The notes beneath the pieces were generated by a model. That model was given only the letters and a program-made list of their open reading frames with translations, made no database searches and was not told the DNA's origin. Source: Sulfitobacter sp. S190 (GTDB taxonomy: Bacteria > Pseudomonadota > Alphaproteobacteria > Rhodobacterales > Rhodobacteraceae). Taken from it: a stretch of DNA of 64,000 bases. The stretch covers positions 2,232,001 to 2,296,000 of the forward strand of contig NZ_CP081120.1 in NCBI RefSeq assembly GCF_025141935.1, in the 5' to 3' direction. Every line of letters starts with the position of its first letter. The stretch's first letter is position 1. Positions 25,721-36,367 of the stretch are shown piece by piece. Position numbers and translations under genes: made by a program.

Positions 25721-26890
25721 GTGCGACCCCTTCGCCTTGCCCTCGGTCTGGCTGCTTTGCTGGCCTCTTCCGCCAGCGTGCACGCCTTTGAAACGCGCGC
25801 CAGCGCCGCCTATGTCGCCGATTTCACCACCGGCACCGTGCTGATGGCCAAGAACGCCGACGAACCCCTTCCGCCCGCCTCCATGTCAAAACTGATGACG
25901 CTCTACATGGCGTTCGAAGCGGTCGATAACGGCATACTGGAACTGGATCAGAAGCTGCCGGTTTCCGCCGCGGCCCAGGCCTATGGCGGGTCGACCATGT
26001 TCCTGCAGGCGGGCGAGCGTGTCTCCGTCGAGGATCTGCTGCGCGGCATCATCGTGCTGTCGGGCAACGACGCCTGCGTGGTGATCGCCGAAGCCCTCGC
26101 GGGCACGGAAGCGAAATTCGCCCGCCAGATGACCCAACGCGCACAGCAGCTGGGCATGACCAACTCGACCTTTACCAATTCCAACGGCTGGCCCAAGGCC
26201 GGTCACCGCATGTCGATGCGCGATTTGGGGCTGCTGGCCACCACGCTGATCCGCGACTACGCGCAATACTACCCGATGTTTTCGGAAACCGAGTTCCTCT
26301 TCGACGAAAAGGAGGCGCAGAACCGCTTCAACCGCAATCCGCTGCTGGGTCTCGGCATCGGCGCGGACGGTCTGAAGACCGGCCACACCCAGGAAGCAGG
26401 CTACGGCCTTGTAGGGTCGGCCAAACAGGGCGACCGCCGGGTCGTGTTCGTGCTGTCGGGCCTCGATACGGCACAGGCCCGCGCGCAAGAGGCCGAAGCG
26501 GTTGTGAACTGGGCGTTCCGCCAGTTCGCACAGACCACGCTGGGCACCGAAGGCCAGAAGATTGCCGATGCCAATGTGACCATCGGTGCAGAACCGCAGG
26601 TCGGGCTGGAACTGGCCGAGGATCTGTCGCTGCTGGTGCCGACAAATCCAATCGAGCCGCTCAAGGCCGAAGTCATCTACGAAGGACCGATCCGCGCGCC
26701 CATTCTCAAGGGTGACAAGCTCGGTGAGCTGGTGATCAGCCCCGAAGGCCTGCCCGAAAAGCGCGTGCCGCTCGTGGCGGACCGCTCCATCGCGCCCTAC
26801 GGTTTTGTTGACAGGGTGATGGCCGCGGCACAGCACCTGCTGGTGCGGCTGAACCAGGGACCGGTCGACGCGGGCGAGAACGCTTCGTGA
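25721..26890 (+). CDS. D-alanyl-D-alanine carboxypeptidase (DacC/PBP5 family)
   Basis: 389 residues with a signal peptide (about 1-22, ending VHA-FE). Serine peptidase S11 motifs: S54-M-S-K57, the SGN triad (VLSGNDAC) and KTG (GLKTGHTQ). A C-terminal PBP5-type beta domain follows. It trims the terminal D-Ala of peptidoglycan stem peptides in the periplasm. GTG start. Its TGA overlaps the GTG of tmk (GTGA). Confidence 0.92.
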   Translation: MRPLRLALGLAALLASSASVHAFETRASAAYVADFTTGTVLMAKNADEPLPPASMSKLMTLYMAFEAVDNGILELDQKLPVSAAAQAYGGSTMFLQAGERVSVEDLLRGIIVLSGNDACVVIAEALAGTEAKFARQMTQRAQQLGMTNSTFTNSNGWPKAGHRMSMRDLGLLATTLIRDYAQYYPMFSETEFLFDEKEAQNRFNRNPLLGLGIGADGLKTGHTQEAGYGLVGSAKQGDRRVVFVLSGLDTAQARAQEAEAVVNWAFRQFAQTTLGTEGQKIADANVTIGAEPQVGLELAEDLSLLVPTNPIEPLKAEVIYEGPIRAPILKGDKLGELVISPEGLPEKRVPLVADRSIAPYGFVDRVMAAAQHLLVRLNQGPVDAGENAS

Positions 26891-27531
26891 GCGCAAAAGG
26901 GCTGTTCATCAGCTTTGAAGGCATCGACGGTTCGGGCAAATCCACACAGGTGGGCCGATTGGCCGATGCCCTGCGCGCGCGGGGCCACGATGTGATTGTC
27001 ACCCGCGAACCGGGCGGCAGCGACGGAGCGGAGGAAATCCGCGCACTTGTGCTTCAGGGCGATCCCGACCGCTGGTCTGCCGAAACGGAACTGCTGCTTT
27101 TCACCGCCGCACGGCGCGACCATCTCGAACGGTTGATCCGGCCTGCGCTGGCACAGGGCAAGATCGTGATCTGCGACCGTTTTGCCGACAGCACCCGCAT
27201 GTACCAGGGCCTGAGCCGTGGCAATCTGCGGGCCACCGTGGACCAGTTGCACAATCTGATGATCGGGGTGGAGCCGGACCTGACGCTGCTCATCGACATG
27301 GACCCGGCCAAGGGGCTGGCCCGCGCCAAGGGGCGTCAGGGCGCCGAGGAACGCTTCGAGGATTTCGGTGCGGACCTGCAGGAAGCGATGCGCGCGGGCT
27401 TTCTCGATCTGGCCGCTGAATACGCCGATCGCTTTGTAGTGATCGACGGCGCCCGGGATATGGACGCGGTCGCACGGGACATTCTGGAGGCCGTCGGCCA
27501 GCGGCTCGATCAAAGCGGAGCGGCCCCCTGA
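26887..27531 (+). CDS. tmk: Thymidylate kinase
   Basis: 214 residues, standard length. P-loop FEGIDGSGKSTQ at the N-terminus, dTMP-binding DRFADSTRMYQG, and the lid region RAKGRQGAEERFE. Phosphorylates dTMP to dTDP for DNA synthesis. The GTG start overlaps the dacC-like stop by 4 bp; holB follows after 43 bp, the usual tmk-holB-tatD order. Confidence 0.95.
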   Translation: MSAKGLFISFEGIDGSGKSTQVGRLADALRARGHDVIVTREPGGSDGAEEIRALVLQGDPDRWSAETELLLFTAARRDHLERLIRPALAQGKIVICDRFADSTRMYQGLSRGNLRATVDQLHNLMIGVEPDLTLLIDMDPAKGLARAKGRQGAEERFEDFGADLQEAMRAGFLDLAAEYADRFVVIDGARDMDAVARDILEAVGQRLDQSGAAP

Positions 27532-27574
27532 CGGGGCGGCTTTCCTCGGCCCGCAAACATGCTACACCGACCCG

Positions 27575-28693
27575 ATGAGCACACAAGACGCCCTGCCCCC
27601 ACCCGAACGCCTCGAAGGTGCGCCGCACCCACGTGACACGCCTGCGCTGATCGGTCAGTCCGCGGCCGAAGCGGCCTTTGTCGATGCGTTCAACACCGGG
27701 CGGCTGCACCACGCGTGGATGCTGACCGGCCCGCGCGGCGTAGGCAAAGCGACCCTTGCATGGCGGATCGCCAAGTTCCTGCTTGCCACGCCCGCGCCCG
27801 ATGAGGGCGGCATGTTCGCACCCGAACCGGCGACATCGCTCGACATTCCCGCCGACCATCCGGTGTCGGTGCGTGTGGCCTCGGGCGGCGAAGGACGCAT
27901 CCGCAACGTCACCCGCACGGTCAACCCCGACACCAAGAAGATGCGCCAGCAGATCGTGGCCGACGACATCCGCGCCCTGAACGGGTTTTTCCAGATGTCC
28001 GCCCCCGACGGCGGCTACCGCGTGGTGATCATCGACGACGCGGACCTGATGAACGTGACCGCCGCCAACGCGCTGCTGAAGATGCTCGAAGAGCCCCCCG
28101 CCCGCGCGCTGCTGCTGCTGATTTCGCACCAGCCCTCGGGGCTTTTGCCGACGATCCGCTCGCGGTGCCGCACCCTGCCCCTGCGTACGCTCGACGTGGA
28201 GGAGGTGGCGCAGGCCATGGCGCAGGCCGGTGTGAACGCCGACAACAGCGCCGGGCTCGCGGCGCTTTCGGGCGGGTCGGTCGGCGGTGCGCTGCGCCTG
28301 CACCTGCTGGGCGGTGCCGCGCTCTACGCCGATCTGATGGGGTTGATGAACACCCTGCCCTCGATGGACCGTGCCCGCGCCTTGCGCATCGCCGAGACGG
28401 CCGCGGCCCGTGGCGGCGAGGCCAAGCGCGATCTGCTTTTCGTGCTGATCGACCTGATGCTCAACCGGCTGGCGCGCACCGGTGCCATGGGCCAGCCCCC
28501 CGATCCGCAGGCCGTCGACGGCGAAGCGCAGATCCTGACACGGCTCAGCCCCGATGCCGCGCAGGCCCGTGTCTGGGCCGATGTCGCCGCCACGGTGAGC
28601 GCGCGGGCGCGTCACGGCATCGCGGTCAACCTTGACCCTGCCGCACTGGTTCTAGATACCCTGATGAAAATAAGCCAAGCCGCCCGGCGGTGA
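27575..28693 (+). CDS. holB: DNA polymerase III delta-prime subunit
   Basis: 372 residues. AAA+ clamp-loader fold with TGPRGVGKATLAWR as the P-loop, VVIIDDADLMNVTAANALLK as Walker B and sensor region, and SRCRTLPLRTL following. Part of the clamp loader that places the beta sliding clamp on DNA. It lies between tmk and a tatD-family gene. Confidence 0.92.
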   Translation: MSTQDALPPPERLEGAPHPRDTPALIGQSAAEAAFVDAFNTGRLHHAWMLTGPRGVGKATLAWRIAKFLLATPAPDEGGMFAPEPATSLDIPADHPVSVRVASGGEGRIRNVTRTVNPDTKKMRQQIVADDIRALNGFFQMSAPDGGYRVVIIDDADLMNVTAANALLKMLEEPPARALLLLISHQPSGLLPTIRSRCRTLPLRTLDVEEVAQAMAQAGVNADNSAGLAALSGGSVGGALRLHLLGGAALYADLMGLMNTLPSMDRARALRIAETAAARGGEAKRDLLFVLIDLMLNRLARTGAMGQPPDPQAVDGEAQILTRLSPDAAQARVWADVAATVSARARHGIAVNLDPAALVLDTLMKISQAARR

Positions 28694-28702
28694 ACGGACC
28701 CC

Positions 28703-29509
28703 ATGACCCAGACACCGATCATCACCGACAGCCATTGCCATCTGGACTTTCCCGATTTCGACGGTGAACTGCCCGATCTCATCGACCGCGCCGCGGCCGC
28801 AGGGGTCGCACGGATGGTCACCATCTGCACCAAGCTGCGCAATGAACCCGCCGTGCGCGCGATCGCCGAAGCGCACGCGCCTGTTTTCTACGCCGCAGGC
28901 ACCCACCCGATGAGCGTCGCGTCAGAACCGATGGCCACGCTGGAACAGCTCACCGACATCGCCAAACACCCCAAGATGGTCGGCATCGGCGAAACCGGGC
29001 TCGACTACCACTACACCGCCGAAAGCGCACAGGCGCAGCAGGACTCGTTGCGCCTGCACATCGAAGCGGCACGCCAGACCGGCTTGCCGCTGATCATCCA
29101 CAGCCGCGATGCGGACGCCGACATGGCGCGCATCCTGACCGAAGAACACCGCGCGGGCGGCTACAGCTGCGTGATGCACTGCTTTTCGTCCTCCGCCGAT
29201 CTCGCGCAGGCGGCGATTGATCTGGGGTTCTACCTGTCGATGTCGGGCATCACGGCCTTTCCCAAGAGTGGTGAATTGCGCGACATCTTTGCCGCCACCC
29301 CGCTCGACCGCATTCTGGTGGAAACCGACAGCCCCTATCTCGCGCCGCCGCCCTACCGCGGCAAGCGCAATGAGCCGGCCTATACCGCCCATACCGCGGC
29401 CCGCGCCGCCGAAACCTTCGGCGTCGACTACGCCACCTTCGCCGCCCGGACCGAAGCGAATTTCGCCCGCCTTTTCACCAAGGTCGCCGCGTTCGAGGCC
29501 GCCGCGTGA
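28703..29509 (+). CDS. TatD-family metal-dependent hydrolase/DNase
   Basis: 268 residues. Metal-binding pattern is complete: DSHCHLDF (HxH), IGETGLDYHY (Glu), IIHSRDAD (His), VMHCFSSS (His) and VETDSPYLAP (Asp). Family members are 3'-5' exonucleases or related phosphoesterases. It starts 9 bp after holB and its stop overlaps the next start (GTGA). Confidence 0.92.
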   Translation: MTQTPIITDSHCHLDFPDFDGELPDLIDRAAAAGVARMVTICTKLRNEPAVRAIAEAHAPVFYAAGTHPMSVASEPMATLEQLTDIAKHPKMVGIGETGLDYHYTAESAQAQQDSLRLHIEAARQTGLPLIIHSRDADADMARILTEEHRAGGYSCVMHCFSSSADLAQAAIDLGFYLSMSGITAFPKSGELRDIFAATPLDRILVETDSPYLAPPPYRGKRNEPAYTAHTAARAAETFGVDYATFAARTEANFARLFTKVAAFEAAA

Positions 29510-30309
29510 GCGACCGCATGCGCATCACGATCCTCGGGTGCGGATCATCGGGCGGTGTGCCGCGTCTGGGCGGTGTCTGGGGCGCCTGTGATCCCGACAA
29601 TCCGCGCAACAGCCGCCGGCGCTGCTCCATCCTCGTCGAACGTGTCGGCCCGCAGGGCGTGACCTCGGTGCTCATCGACACCTCCCCCGATATGCGTGCG
29701 CAGCTGCTGGATGCGCAGGTCAGCCGCCTTGACGCGGTGCTCTATACCCATTCCCACGCCGATCATGTGCACGGTCTCGACGATCTGCGGATGATCGTGA
29801 TCAACATGCGTGCGCGCCTGCCGGTCTGGGCCGATCAACCCACCCACGACGCGCTGATGGAGCGTTTCGCCTACGCTTTCGTGCAGCCCGAATGGTCCTC
29901 CTATCCACCCATCCTCGATCTGAACCTGATGGACGGCGACATCACGATCGACGGCCCCGGCGGGCCGCTGGTGTTCACCCCGTTCGAAGTGGCGCATGGC
30001 GGCATGAACGCACTGGGGTTCAAGATGAACAACGTGGCCTATCTCCCCGATGTCTCGGACATCCCCGCAGGGGTCTGGCCGCTGCTCGAAGGGCTCGACT
30101 GCTGGATCGTGGACGCCCTGCGCCGCGATCCGCACCCCACCCACAGCCATCTCGCCCAGACCCTCGAGTGGATCGACCGGGTCAAACCCGCGCGCGCGAT
30201 CCTGACCAACATGCACACCGATCTCGACTACCGGACCGTCAAGGGTGAAACGCCCGGGCACGTGACGCCCGCCTATGACAACATGGTCGTCGATTTCGAT
30301 CTGACCTGA
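29506..30309 (+). CDS. MBL-fold metallohydrolase (PhnP-like)
   Basis: 267 residues. N-terminal GCGSSGGVPRLGG and the metal-binding THSHADHVHGLDDLR identify a metallo-beta-lactamase fold of the PhnP/cyclic phosphodiesterase group. GTG start overlapping the TatD stop; an ATG four codons in (29518) is an alternative. Co-occurrence with tatD and holB is common in Rhodobacterales. Substrate not proven. Confidence 0.88.
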   Translation: MSDRMRITILGCGSSGGVPRLGGVWGACDPDNPRNSRRRCSILVERVGPQGVTSVLIDTSPDMRAQLLDAQVSRLDAVLYTHSHADHVHGLDDLRMIVINMRARLPVWADQPTHDALMERFAYAFVQPEWSSYPPILDLNLMDGDITIDGPGGPLVFTPFEVAHGGMNALGFKMNNVAYLPDVSDIPAGVWPLLEGLDCWIVDALRRDPHPTHSHLAQTLEWIDRVKPARAILTNMHTDLDYRTVKGETPGHVTPAYDNMVVDFDLT

Positions 30310-30371
30310 GACTTTGCCATCCGGCCCCGCCCTGTGTAGGCAGGGGGCAGCACTTTCATCTGGTCGGCCGT

Positions 30372-31301
30372 ATGCAAACCCTTCTCAACGTCATCCTGCC
30401 GGTCTTTCTGGTGATCGGGTTCGGCTATGTCGCCGTCTGGCGCGGGCTTTTTCCGCAATCGGGCATCGACGGCGTGCTGCGCTTTGCGCAAAGCTTTGCG
30501 GTTCCCTGCCTGCTGTTTCAGGCCATCGCGGGGCTGGATCTTCAGGCCGATTTCGACAGCGGCCTGCTGCTGGGCTTTTACGCCGGTGCGGCCATCTGCT
30601 TTGCGCTCGGGATGATCGGGGCGCGGGTGCTGTTCCACCGCGACTGGGAAGACTGCGTGGCCATCGGGTTTTGCTGTCTGTTCTCCAATTCGGTGCTGCT
30701 GGGCCTGCCCATCGCCGAACGCGCCTACGGAGAGGCGTCTCTGTCTGGCAATTACATGATCATCGCCTTCCATTCGCCCTTTTGCTACGGGCTGGGCATC
30801 ACGGTGATGGAAATCGTGCGCGGACGCGGTCAGGGCGGGCTCAGGATGGCGCGGTCGGTCAGCTCGGCGATGTTCCACAATCCGCTGGTGATCGGCATCG
30901 GGCTGGGCTTCATCGTCAACCTGACAGGTCTGGCCTTGCCGGGGGTCGTCGACGACGCGCTGTCGCTGATTGTGCGCGCGGCCCTTCCCGCCGCCCTTTT
31001 CGCGCTCGGCGGTGTGTTGATCCAGTACAAACCCGAAGGCGACATGAAAACCATCGCGATGGTTTGCGCGATCGCGCTGCTGGTCCATCCCGCGCTGGTG
31101 TGGAGCTTTGGCAGCGCGCTGTCGGTGCCGCCCGACCTCTTCCGCGCGGGCGTGCTGACGGCTGCGATGGCGCCGGGTTTCAACGCCTATATCTTCGCCA
31201 ACATGTACGGGCGCGGCCGCCGTGTTGCTGCCTCTTCGGTGCTGATCGCCACCGGCTGTTCGATACTGACGGTCTGGGTCTGGCTCGAAGTGCTGGGCTG
31301 A
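30372..31301 (+). CDS. AEC-family transporter
   Basis: 309 residues, about ten hydrophobic segments in the two-bundle arrangement of auxin efflux carrier/AEC proteins. NPLVIGIGLGFIVNLTGLAL and PSGLAP-like VLTAAMAPGFNAYIFA near the C-terminus are typical. Such transporters move organic anions such as malonate or malate. Substrate unknown. It is followed closely by a convergent tRNA gene. Confidence 0.85.
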   Translation: MQTLLNVILPVFLVIGFGYVAVWRGLFPQSGIDGVLRFAQSFAVPCLLFQAIAGLDLQADFDSGLLLGFYAGAAICFALGMIGARVLFHRDWEDCVAIGFCCLFSNSVLLGLPIAERAYGEASLSGNYMIIAFHSPFCYGLGITVMEIVRGRGQGGLRMARSVSSAMFHNPLVIGIGLGFIVNLTGLALPGVVDDALSLIVRAALPAALFALGGVLIQYKPEGDMKTIAMVCAIALLVHPALVWSFGSALSVPPDLFRAGVLTAAMAPGFNAYIFANMYGRGRRVAASSVLIATGCSILTVWVWLEVLG

Positions 31302-31314
31302 TACAGGGGAAAAA

Positions 31315-31398
31315 TGGTGCGGGTGAAGGGACTCGAACCCCCACGCCATAGGCGCCAGAACCTAAATCTGGTGCGTCTACCAATTCCGCCACACCCGC
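31315..31398 (-). tRNA. tRNA-Leu(UAG)
   Basis: 84 nt including CCA. Acceptor GCGGGTG/CACCCGC, long variable arm (class II), T-loop GGTTCGAGTCC, anticodon stem CCAGA/TCTGG with loop TTTAGGT, anticodon TAG. Confidence 0.95.
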
Positions 31399-31551
31399 AC
31401 GCCGCGTCCCGCCCCATGCTGTGGCCCGAACGCGTCACAGGCTCCTATCAAACGTGACAGACCGTGGCGAGACCAAAAAAACACGCGACATTAACATTTT
31501 ATTACCATATTCTTTGGCAACCTGAGGCAGGTAGACAAGAAAGAGACGCCC

Positions 31552-32073
31552 ATGAAACCGGAAAAGGTAGGGCGCGTTCGTGGACAGGATTCACAAACGG
31601 GCCGTTATGCGCCGTTTGCAGCACGCGATACAGGGCTGTTGCAAGGCACAACGATACTGACACTCGACGGGGAAATTCCCGTCGAATACCTGAGTGTCGG
31701 AGACAAACTCATCACACGTGACAGCGGCATTGCGCGGGTCGAGCATATTCAGCGCGCCACGCGCGACGTGCACGCCATTTCGCTGGCCGCCGGATCGTTG
31801 GGGCACACGCGCCCCGAACGCGATGCGACGCTTGCGGGGGACCAGATGTGTCTGATCCGCGACTGGCGTGCGCAGGCGATGTTCGGCGCGGACCGCGCGC
31901 TGGTGGCCGCCCGCACTCTGGTGGACGGTGAATTCATCCGCGACCTCGGGGTTCAGGAACACACGCTCATCCAGATTTTCTGCGACGGGCCGCATATCCT
32001 TTACGCCGACGGGCTGGAGCTCAGCACCGCCGATGGCGCACACGCCCGCGGACAGGTGCTGCACGCCGCCTAA
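31552..32073 (+). CDS. Hint-domain protein
   Basis: 173 residues. The stretch TGLLQGTTILTLDGEIPVEY followed by LSVGDKLITRDSGIARVEHI is the N-terminal part of a Hint (hedgehog/intein) domain, and the C-terminal 'LIQIFCDGPHILYADGLELST' fits the later Hint strands. In Rhodobacterales, stand-alone Hint proteins are frequent; autoprocessing is plausible but the usual nucleophile Cys at the domain start is replaced by TGLLQGT, so activity is doubtful. It converges on nnr, overlapping by 4 bp. Confidence 0.75.
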   Translation: MKPEKVGRVRGQDSQTGRYAPFAARDTGLLQGTTILTLDGEIPVEYLSVGDKLITRDSGIARVEHIQRATRDVHAISLAAGSLGHTRPERDATLAGDQMCLIRDWRAQAMFGADRALVAARTLVDGEFIRDLGVQEHTLIQIFCDGPHILYADGLELSTADGAHARGQVLHAA

Positions 32074-33791
32074 AGCCCCTGGGCGCGTAACACCTTGGGA
32101 ATTTCCCCGGCCAGATCCTCCGCGATCAGGCCGGGTCCGAACGACAACGCGCACTCCTGATGCAGCCACGCGCCCAGCGTCGCCGCATTACGCGGCGCAA
32201 ACTGTCGTGCCATCAACCCTGTGATGATCCCCGCCAGCGTATCGCCCGCACCCGCCGTCGCCAGCCACGGCACCGCCCTGTCATACCGCGCGTGGCACAG
32301 GTTGGTGATCCCCTCCGGCCCCGCAACCACCGTGTCGGGCCCCTTGAGCAATACCGTACAGCCCACCTGCGCCGCGGCATCGCGCACCGCGTCGATCTTG
32401 GAATAGAGCGGGCCCGATTGCGCCGCGAGCGCCGCATGATAGGCACGTGTCTCGGCAAACCTATCCCCCGCCCGTCCGTCCCATTCCGGAACCGCCTTGG
32501 GTGCCTCTGGCCCGGCCAAACGCGCCGCGATCTCGGGAAAAACCCGCGCGAATTCGCCGCCGTGCGGTGTCAGCACGCATTTCGGGTGCAACAAGCCACG
32601 CAATCCGTCGTCGCGTGCGATCAACGTCAAAGCATCCGCGTCCAAAACGCAGGCGCGCTGTGACGCCAACGCCGCGCGCACCATATCCGCTGCCCGCGCA
32701 TCGGTCCCCAGCGCCGGGCCCACGGCCAGCGCATTGATCCGGGTGTCCTGCGCCAGCACAGCCTCCAGCGCCGCGCCATCCGCCAACCGCGCCAGCAGTA
32801 TCGCGTCCAGACGCGCCGCGTGCTCCATCAACGCGCTCGGCGGACAGCCCACGGTCACCACCCCCGCGCCCACCCGCAACGCCGCGCGCGCGGCCAACCG
32901 CGCAGCCCCTCCGCGCCCCACACCGCCCGACAGCACCAGCGCGGAGCCGTGATCGAACTTGTGACCGGCCCGCTTCGCCAGCCGTTCAGGCCCACATTCG
33001 ACCGCATCGCGCAGGTCCGCCACCTCCGGCAGACCGGGCACCAGCCGCAACCGCACAGGCCGCAACACACGCGCCTGCGATACTGCGCGCATCTCTCCCA
33101 GCCCGATGTCGCAGACCACCAGCGCGCCACACAAATCAGGCCCGTCCGCCAGAAAATGCCCCGGTTTGGGGCTGTCAAAGGTCACCGTGAGCGCCGCATA
33201 CGGGGCCAGTGACCGGAACGGCCGCGGATCGGGACAGCCCAGCACACGCCCGCTGTCGGCATCCAGCCCCGACGGCACGTCCACCGCCACCAGCCGCGGC
33301 TGGAAATAACCCGCGTCGCCGCCACTGCCCGCCAGATACCCGACGATCTCCGCCAACGCGCCCTGCACCGGCCGGCTCAGACCGATGCCGAAAAGCGCGT
33401 CCACGAAAACTGCGACCTCGCCCAGATTGGGCACCCGCCGCACCGACCGCGGGCACAGGGTCCAGACCGGATGATCGCGCGCCCAGCGGGCGTAGTTGAG
33501 CGCCGCATCCGGCGGCAAACGCGCCGCGTCACCGAAAAACTGCACCTCCACCGACCAGCCCGCCGCGTCCAGCAGCCGCGCGATGACAAACCCGTCGCCG
33601 CCGTTGTTGCCGGGGCCACACAGCACCACCGCGCGGCGGGCCTCGGGCGGCAGATCGGGCCAGCGGGCCTTGATCGCATCCACAACACCCTGCCCTGCAC
33701 GCTCCATCAATTCGGCACCGGTGACACGGCCCGACGCGATGGCCCTTTGCTCCAGCGCCCGCATGTCGGCGGCGGTCAGGATTTCGGTCAT
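32070..33791 (-). CDS. nnr: Bifunctional NAD(P)HX epimerase/dehydratase
   Basis: 573 residues, full-length fusion. The N-terminal YjeF_N epimerase domain (about 1-215) carries VVLCGPGNNGGDGFVIARLL; the C-terminal ribokinase-like carbohydrate-kinase domain (about 240-570) carries ALVLSGGVGRGGAARLA, VLTPHGGEFARVF and ATAGAGDTLAGIITGLMA. It repairs hydrated NADH/NADPH. ATG start at 33791; divergent from glnB. Confidence 0.93.
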   Translation of the reverse strand: MTEILTAADMRALEQRAIASGRVTGAELMERAGQGVVDAIKARWPDLPPEARRAVVLCGPGNNGGDGFVIARLLDAAGWSVEVQFFGDAARLPPDAALNYARWARDHPVWTLCPRSVRRVPNLGEVAVFVDALFGIGLSRPVQGALAEIVGYLAGSGGDAGYFQPRLVAVDVPSGLDADSGRVLGCPDPRPFRSLAPYAALTVTFDSPKPGHFLADGPDLCGALVVCDIGLGEMRAVSQARVLRPVRLRLVPGLPEVADLRDAVECGPERLAKRAGHKFDHGSALVLSGGVGRGGAARLAARAALRVGAGVVTVGCPPSALMEHAARLDAILLARLADGAALEAVLAQDTRINALAVGPALGTDARAADMVRAALASQRACVLDADALTLIARDDGLRGLLHPKCVLTPHGGEFARVFPEIAARLAGPEAPKAVPEWDGRAGDRFAETRAYHAALAAQSGPLYSKIDAVRDAAAQVGCTVLLKGPDTVVAGPEGITNLCHARYDRAVPWLATAGAGDTLAGIITGLMARQFAPRNAATLGAWLHQECALSFGPGLIAEDLAGEIPKVLRAQGL

Positions 33792-33919
33792 ATGCCCTCG
33801 CGATTCACTTTCGATTACTTTTTAATCACACCGCCCAAGAATAAGGCGGCCCTGATCTATTTCGATCCTACCGCAGGACATGGCGGCTGTCCTGTCTGGA
33901 TTCCCCCCCGCACCGGTGA

Positions 33920-34291
<372 letters not shown>

Positions 34292-34337
34292 CCCATCCCT
34301 TAAGTCACAGACGAACCAACGCAAAAGGACTCCTGCC

Positions 34338-35744
34338 ATGAGCAACAAGGACTTGCTGAAACAGATCAAGGACGAGGATATCGAGTACGTCGACATCCGC
34401 TTCACCGACCCGCGCGGCAAGCTGCAACACGTCACCGTATGCAGCGATCAGGTCGATGAGGATTTCCTTGAAGAAGGCTTCATGTTCGACGGCTCCTCCA
34501 TCGCGGGCTGGAAATCCATCGAAGCCTCCGACATGAAGCTGATGCCCGACGCATCCAGCGCCTATGTCGATCCGTTTTACGCCGAGAAAACAATCTGCGT
34601 GCACTGCTCGGTCGTCGAGCCCGACACCGGCGAAGCCTACGAACGCGACCCCCGCGGCACCGCACAGAAAGCCGAGGCCTACCTGAAATCCTCCGGCATC
34701 GGTGATGTCGCCTACATGGGTCCCGAAGCGGAGTTCTTCCTCTTTGACGACGTGAAATTCTCCAACTCGATCAACAAGGTATCCTACGAAGTTGATGCGT
34801 CCGACGCATCCTGGAACACCGACACCGATTACGAGATGGGCAATATGGGCCACCGCCCCGGCGTCAAGGGCGGCTACTTCCCCGTCAACCCCATCGACGA
34901 AGCACAGGATCTGCGCTCCGAGATGCTCTCCACCATGAAGCGTCTGGGCATGAAGGTCGACAAGCACCACCACGAAGTGGCGTCGTGCCAGCACGAGCTG
35001 GGCCTGATCTTCGACAGCCTGACCAAACAGGCCGACGAGCTGCAGAAATACAAATACGTCATCCACAACGTGGCCCACGCCTATGGCAAATCGGCCACCT
35101 TCATGCCGAAACCCATCGCGGGCGACAACGGTACCGGCATGCACGTCAACATGTCCATCTGGAAAGACGGCAAGCCCCTGTTCGCAGGCGACAAATACGC
35201 CGATCTGAGCCAGGAAGCGATCTACTTCATTGGTGGCATCCTGTCCCACGCCAAGGCGCTCAACGCCTTCACCAACCCCGCGACCAACAGCTACAAGCGC
35301 CTGATCCCTGGTTTTGAAGCCCCCGTTCTGCGGGCCTACTCCGCGCGCAACCGCTCGGGCTGTGTCCGGATCCCGTGGACTGAATCGCCCAAGGCCAAGC
35401 GCGTAGAGGCCCGCTTCCCCGATCCGGCGGCCAACCCCTACCTGTGCTTTGCCGCGTTGCTGATGGCCGGCCTTGACGGCATCAAGAACAAGATCGACCC
35501 CGGCGAGGCCATGGACAAGAACCTCTATGACCTGCCCGCAGAAGAGCTGGCCGACATCCCGACCGTCTGCGGCTCCCTGCGCGAAGCACTCGACGAGCTG
35601 CAGAAGGACATGGACTTCCTGCTGGCGGGCGATGTTTTCACCAAAGACCAGATCGAGGGCTATATCGGCCTGAAAATGGAAGAGGTCGAAGCCTACGAGC
35701 ACACACCTCACCCCGTGGAATTCCAGCTTTACTACAGCTGCTGA
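34338..35744 (+). CDS. glnA: Glutamine synthetase type I
   Basis: 468 residues, the size of GSI-beta enzymes. Signature [22 protein letters not shown] region [20 protein letters not shown], and Tyr397 in NLYDLPAEE as the adenylylation site. Makes glutamine from glutamate and ammonia. ATG 34338 follows AAAGGACTCCTGCC. Followed by an intrinsic terminator. Confidence 0.97.
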   Translation: MSNKDLLKQIKDEDIEYVDIRFTDPRGKLQHVTVCSDQVDEDFLEEGFMFDGSSIAGWKSIEASDMKLMPDASSAYVDPFYAEKTICVHCSVVEPDTGEAYERDPRGTAQKAEAYLKSSGIGDVAYMGPEAEFFLFDDVKFSNSINKVSYEVDASDASWNTDTDYEMGNMGHRPGVKGGYFPVNPIDEAQDLRSEMLSTMKRLGMKVDKHHHEVASCQHELGLIFDSLTKQADELQKYKYVIHNVAHAYGKSATFMPKPIAGDNGTGMHVNMSIWKDGKPLFAGDKYADLSQEAIYFIGGILSHAKALNAFTNPATNSYKRLIPGFEAPVLRAYSARNRSGCVRIPWTESPKAKRVEARFPDPAANPYLCFAALLMAGLDGIKNKIDPGEAMDKNLYDLPAEELADIPTVCGSLREALDELQKDMDFLLAGDVFTKDQIEGYIGLKMEEVEAYEHTPHPVEFQLYYSC

Positions 35745-35767
35745 TCTGCGATCCTGATCCGAGATGT

Positions 35768-35800
35768 GAAAGCGCCCCTTCGGGGGTGCTTTTGCGTTTT
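35768..35800 (+). terminator. Intrinsic terminator after glnBA
   Basis: GC-rich hairpin AAAGCGCCCC-TTC-GGGGGTGCTTTT followed by a T-rich tract, 24 bp past the glnA stop. Confidence 0.85.
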
Positions 35801-35959
35801 CATCCGCCCTGCGCCGCCCGCCAAAGCGGCGCTTTTCCGCGCATGATGCGCGGGGTTCTGCCAGCCCGCGGGCACTGCCTCATTTTGTCAATAATCCGTC
35901 ACAATCTCGCCGCGCCGTTTCGATTTTACTACCTTCAGGCGAACACAAAGGACGGACAC

Positions 35960-36292
35960 ATGTCAGAAATCATCACCTTTCCGCATGAAATGACCCGCAA
36001 ACCACAGGCACACCCGACAGCAACCCTCCATCGGGCCCTGATCCCCGCAAACGCGAACGCGGCACCTCCACGGGTGCGCTTTCGACCGCACCGGCGGGCG
36101 CGTCTGTCCTCCATCGCCGTTTTCAGCGCCAGCTACGTGCTGCTGAGCGTGGGCGTCCTGCACCCCGTGCAGGCGTCCACATCGGCGGCCCCCGATCCCG
36201 CCGCATGGGTGGAGCCTCTGGGCGCGCGCGACACACGGTCCTTGCACGTCACGGGCGATATCGTCGCACAGCCTTTGCCGCCCGCCCCCTAG
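35960..36292 (+). CDS. Small single-span membrane or secreted protein
   Basis: 110 residues, not recognised. A basic, Pro-rich N-terminal 48 residues precedes one hydrophobic segment (SSIAVFSASYVLLSVGVL, about 50-67) ending before VQAST, so it may be a membrane anchor or late signal. The remaining about 40 residues are short and Pro-rich. ATG 35960 is preceded by AAAGGACGGAC. Coding status is supported by the leader but not by family matches. Confidence 0.5.
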   Translation: MSEIITFPHEMTRKPQAHPTATLHRALIPANANAAPPRVRFRPHRRARLSSIAVFSASYVLLSVGVLHPVQASTSAAPDPAAWVEPLGARDTRSLHVTGDIVAQPLPPAP

Positions 36293-36367
36293 GGTGCGAC
36301 ATTTGCCAGTTGAAAGATAAAGGCCCGCCGCTAAACTCTGATGCAATCATCATAGTTTGGGGGCCTT

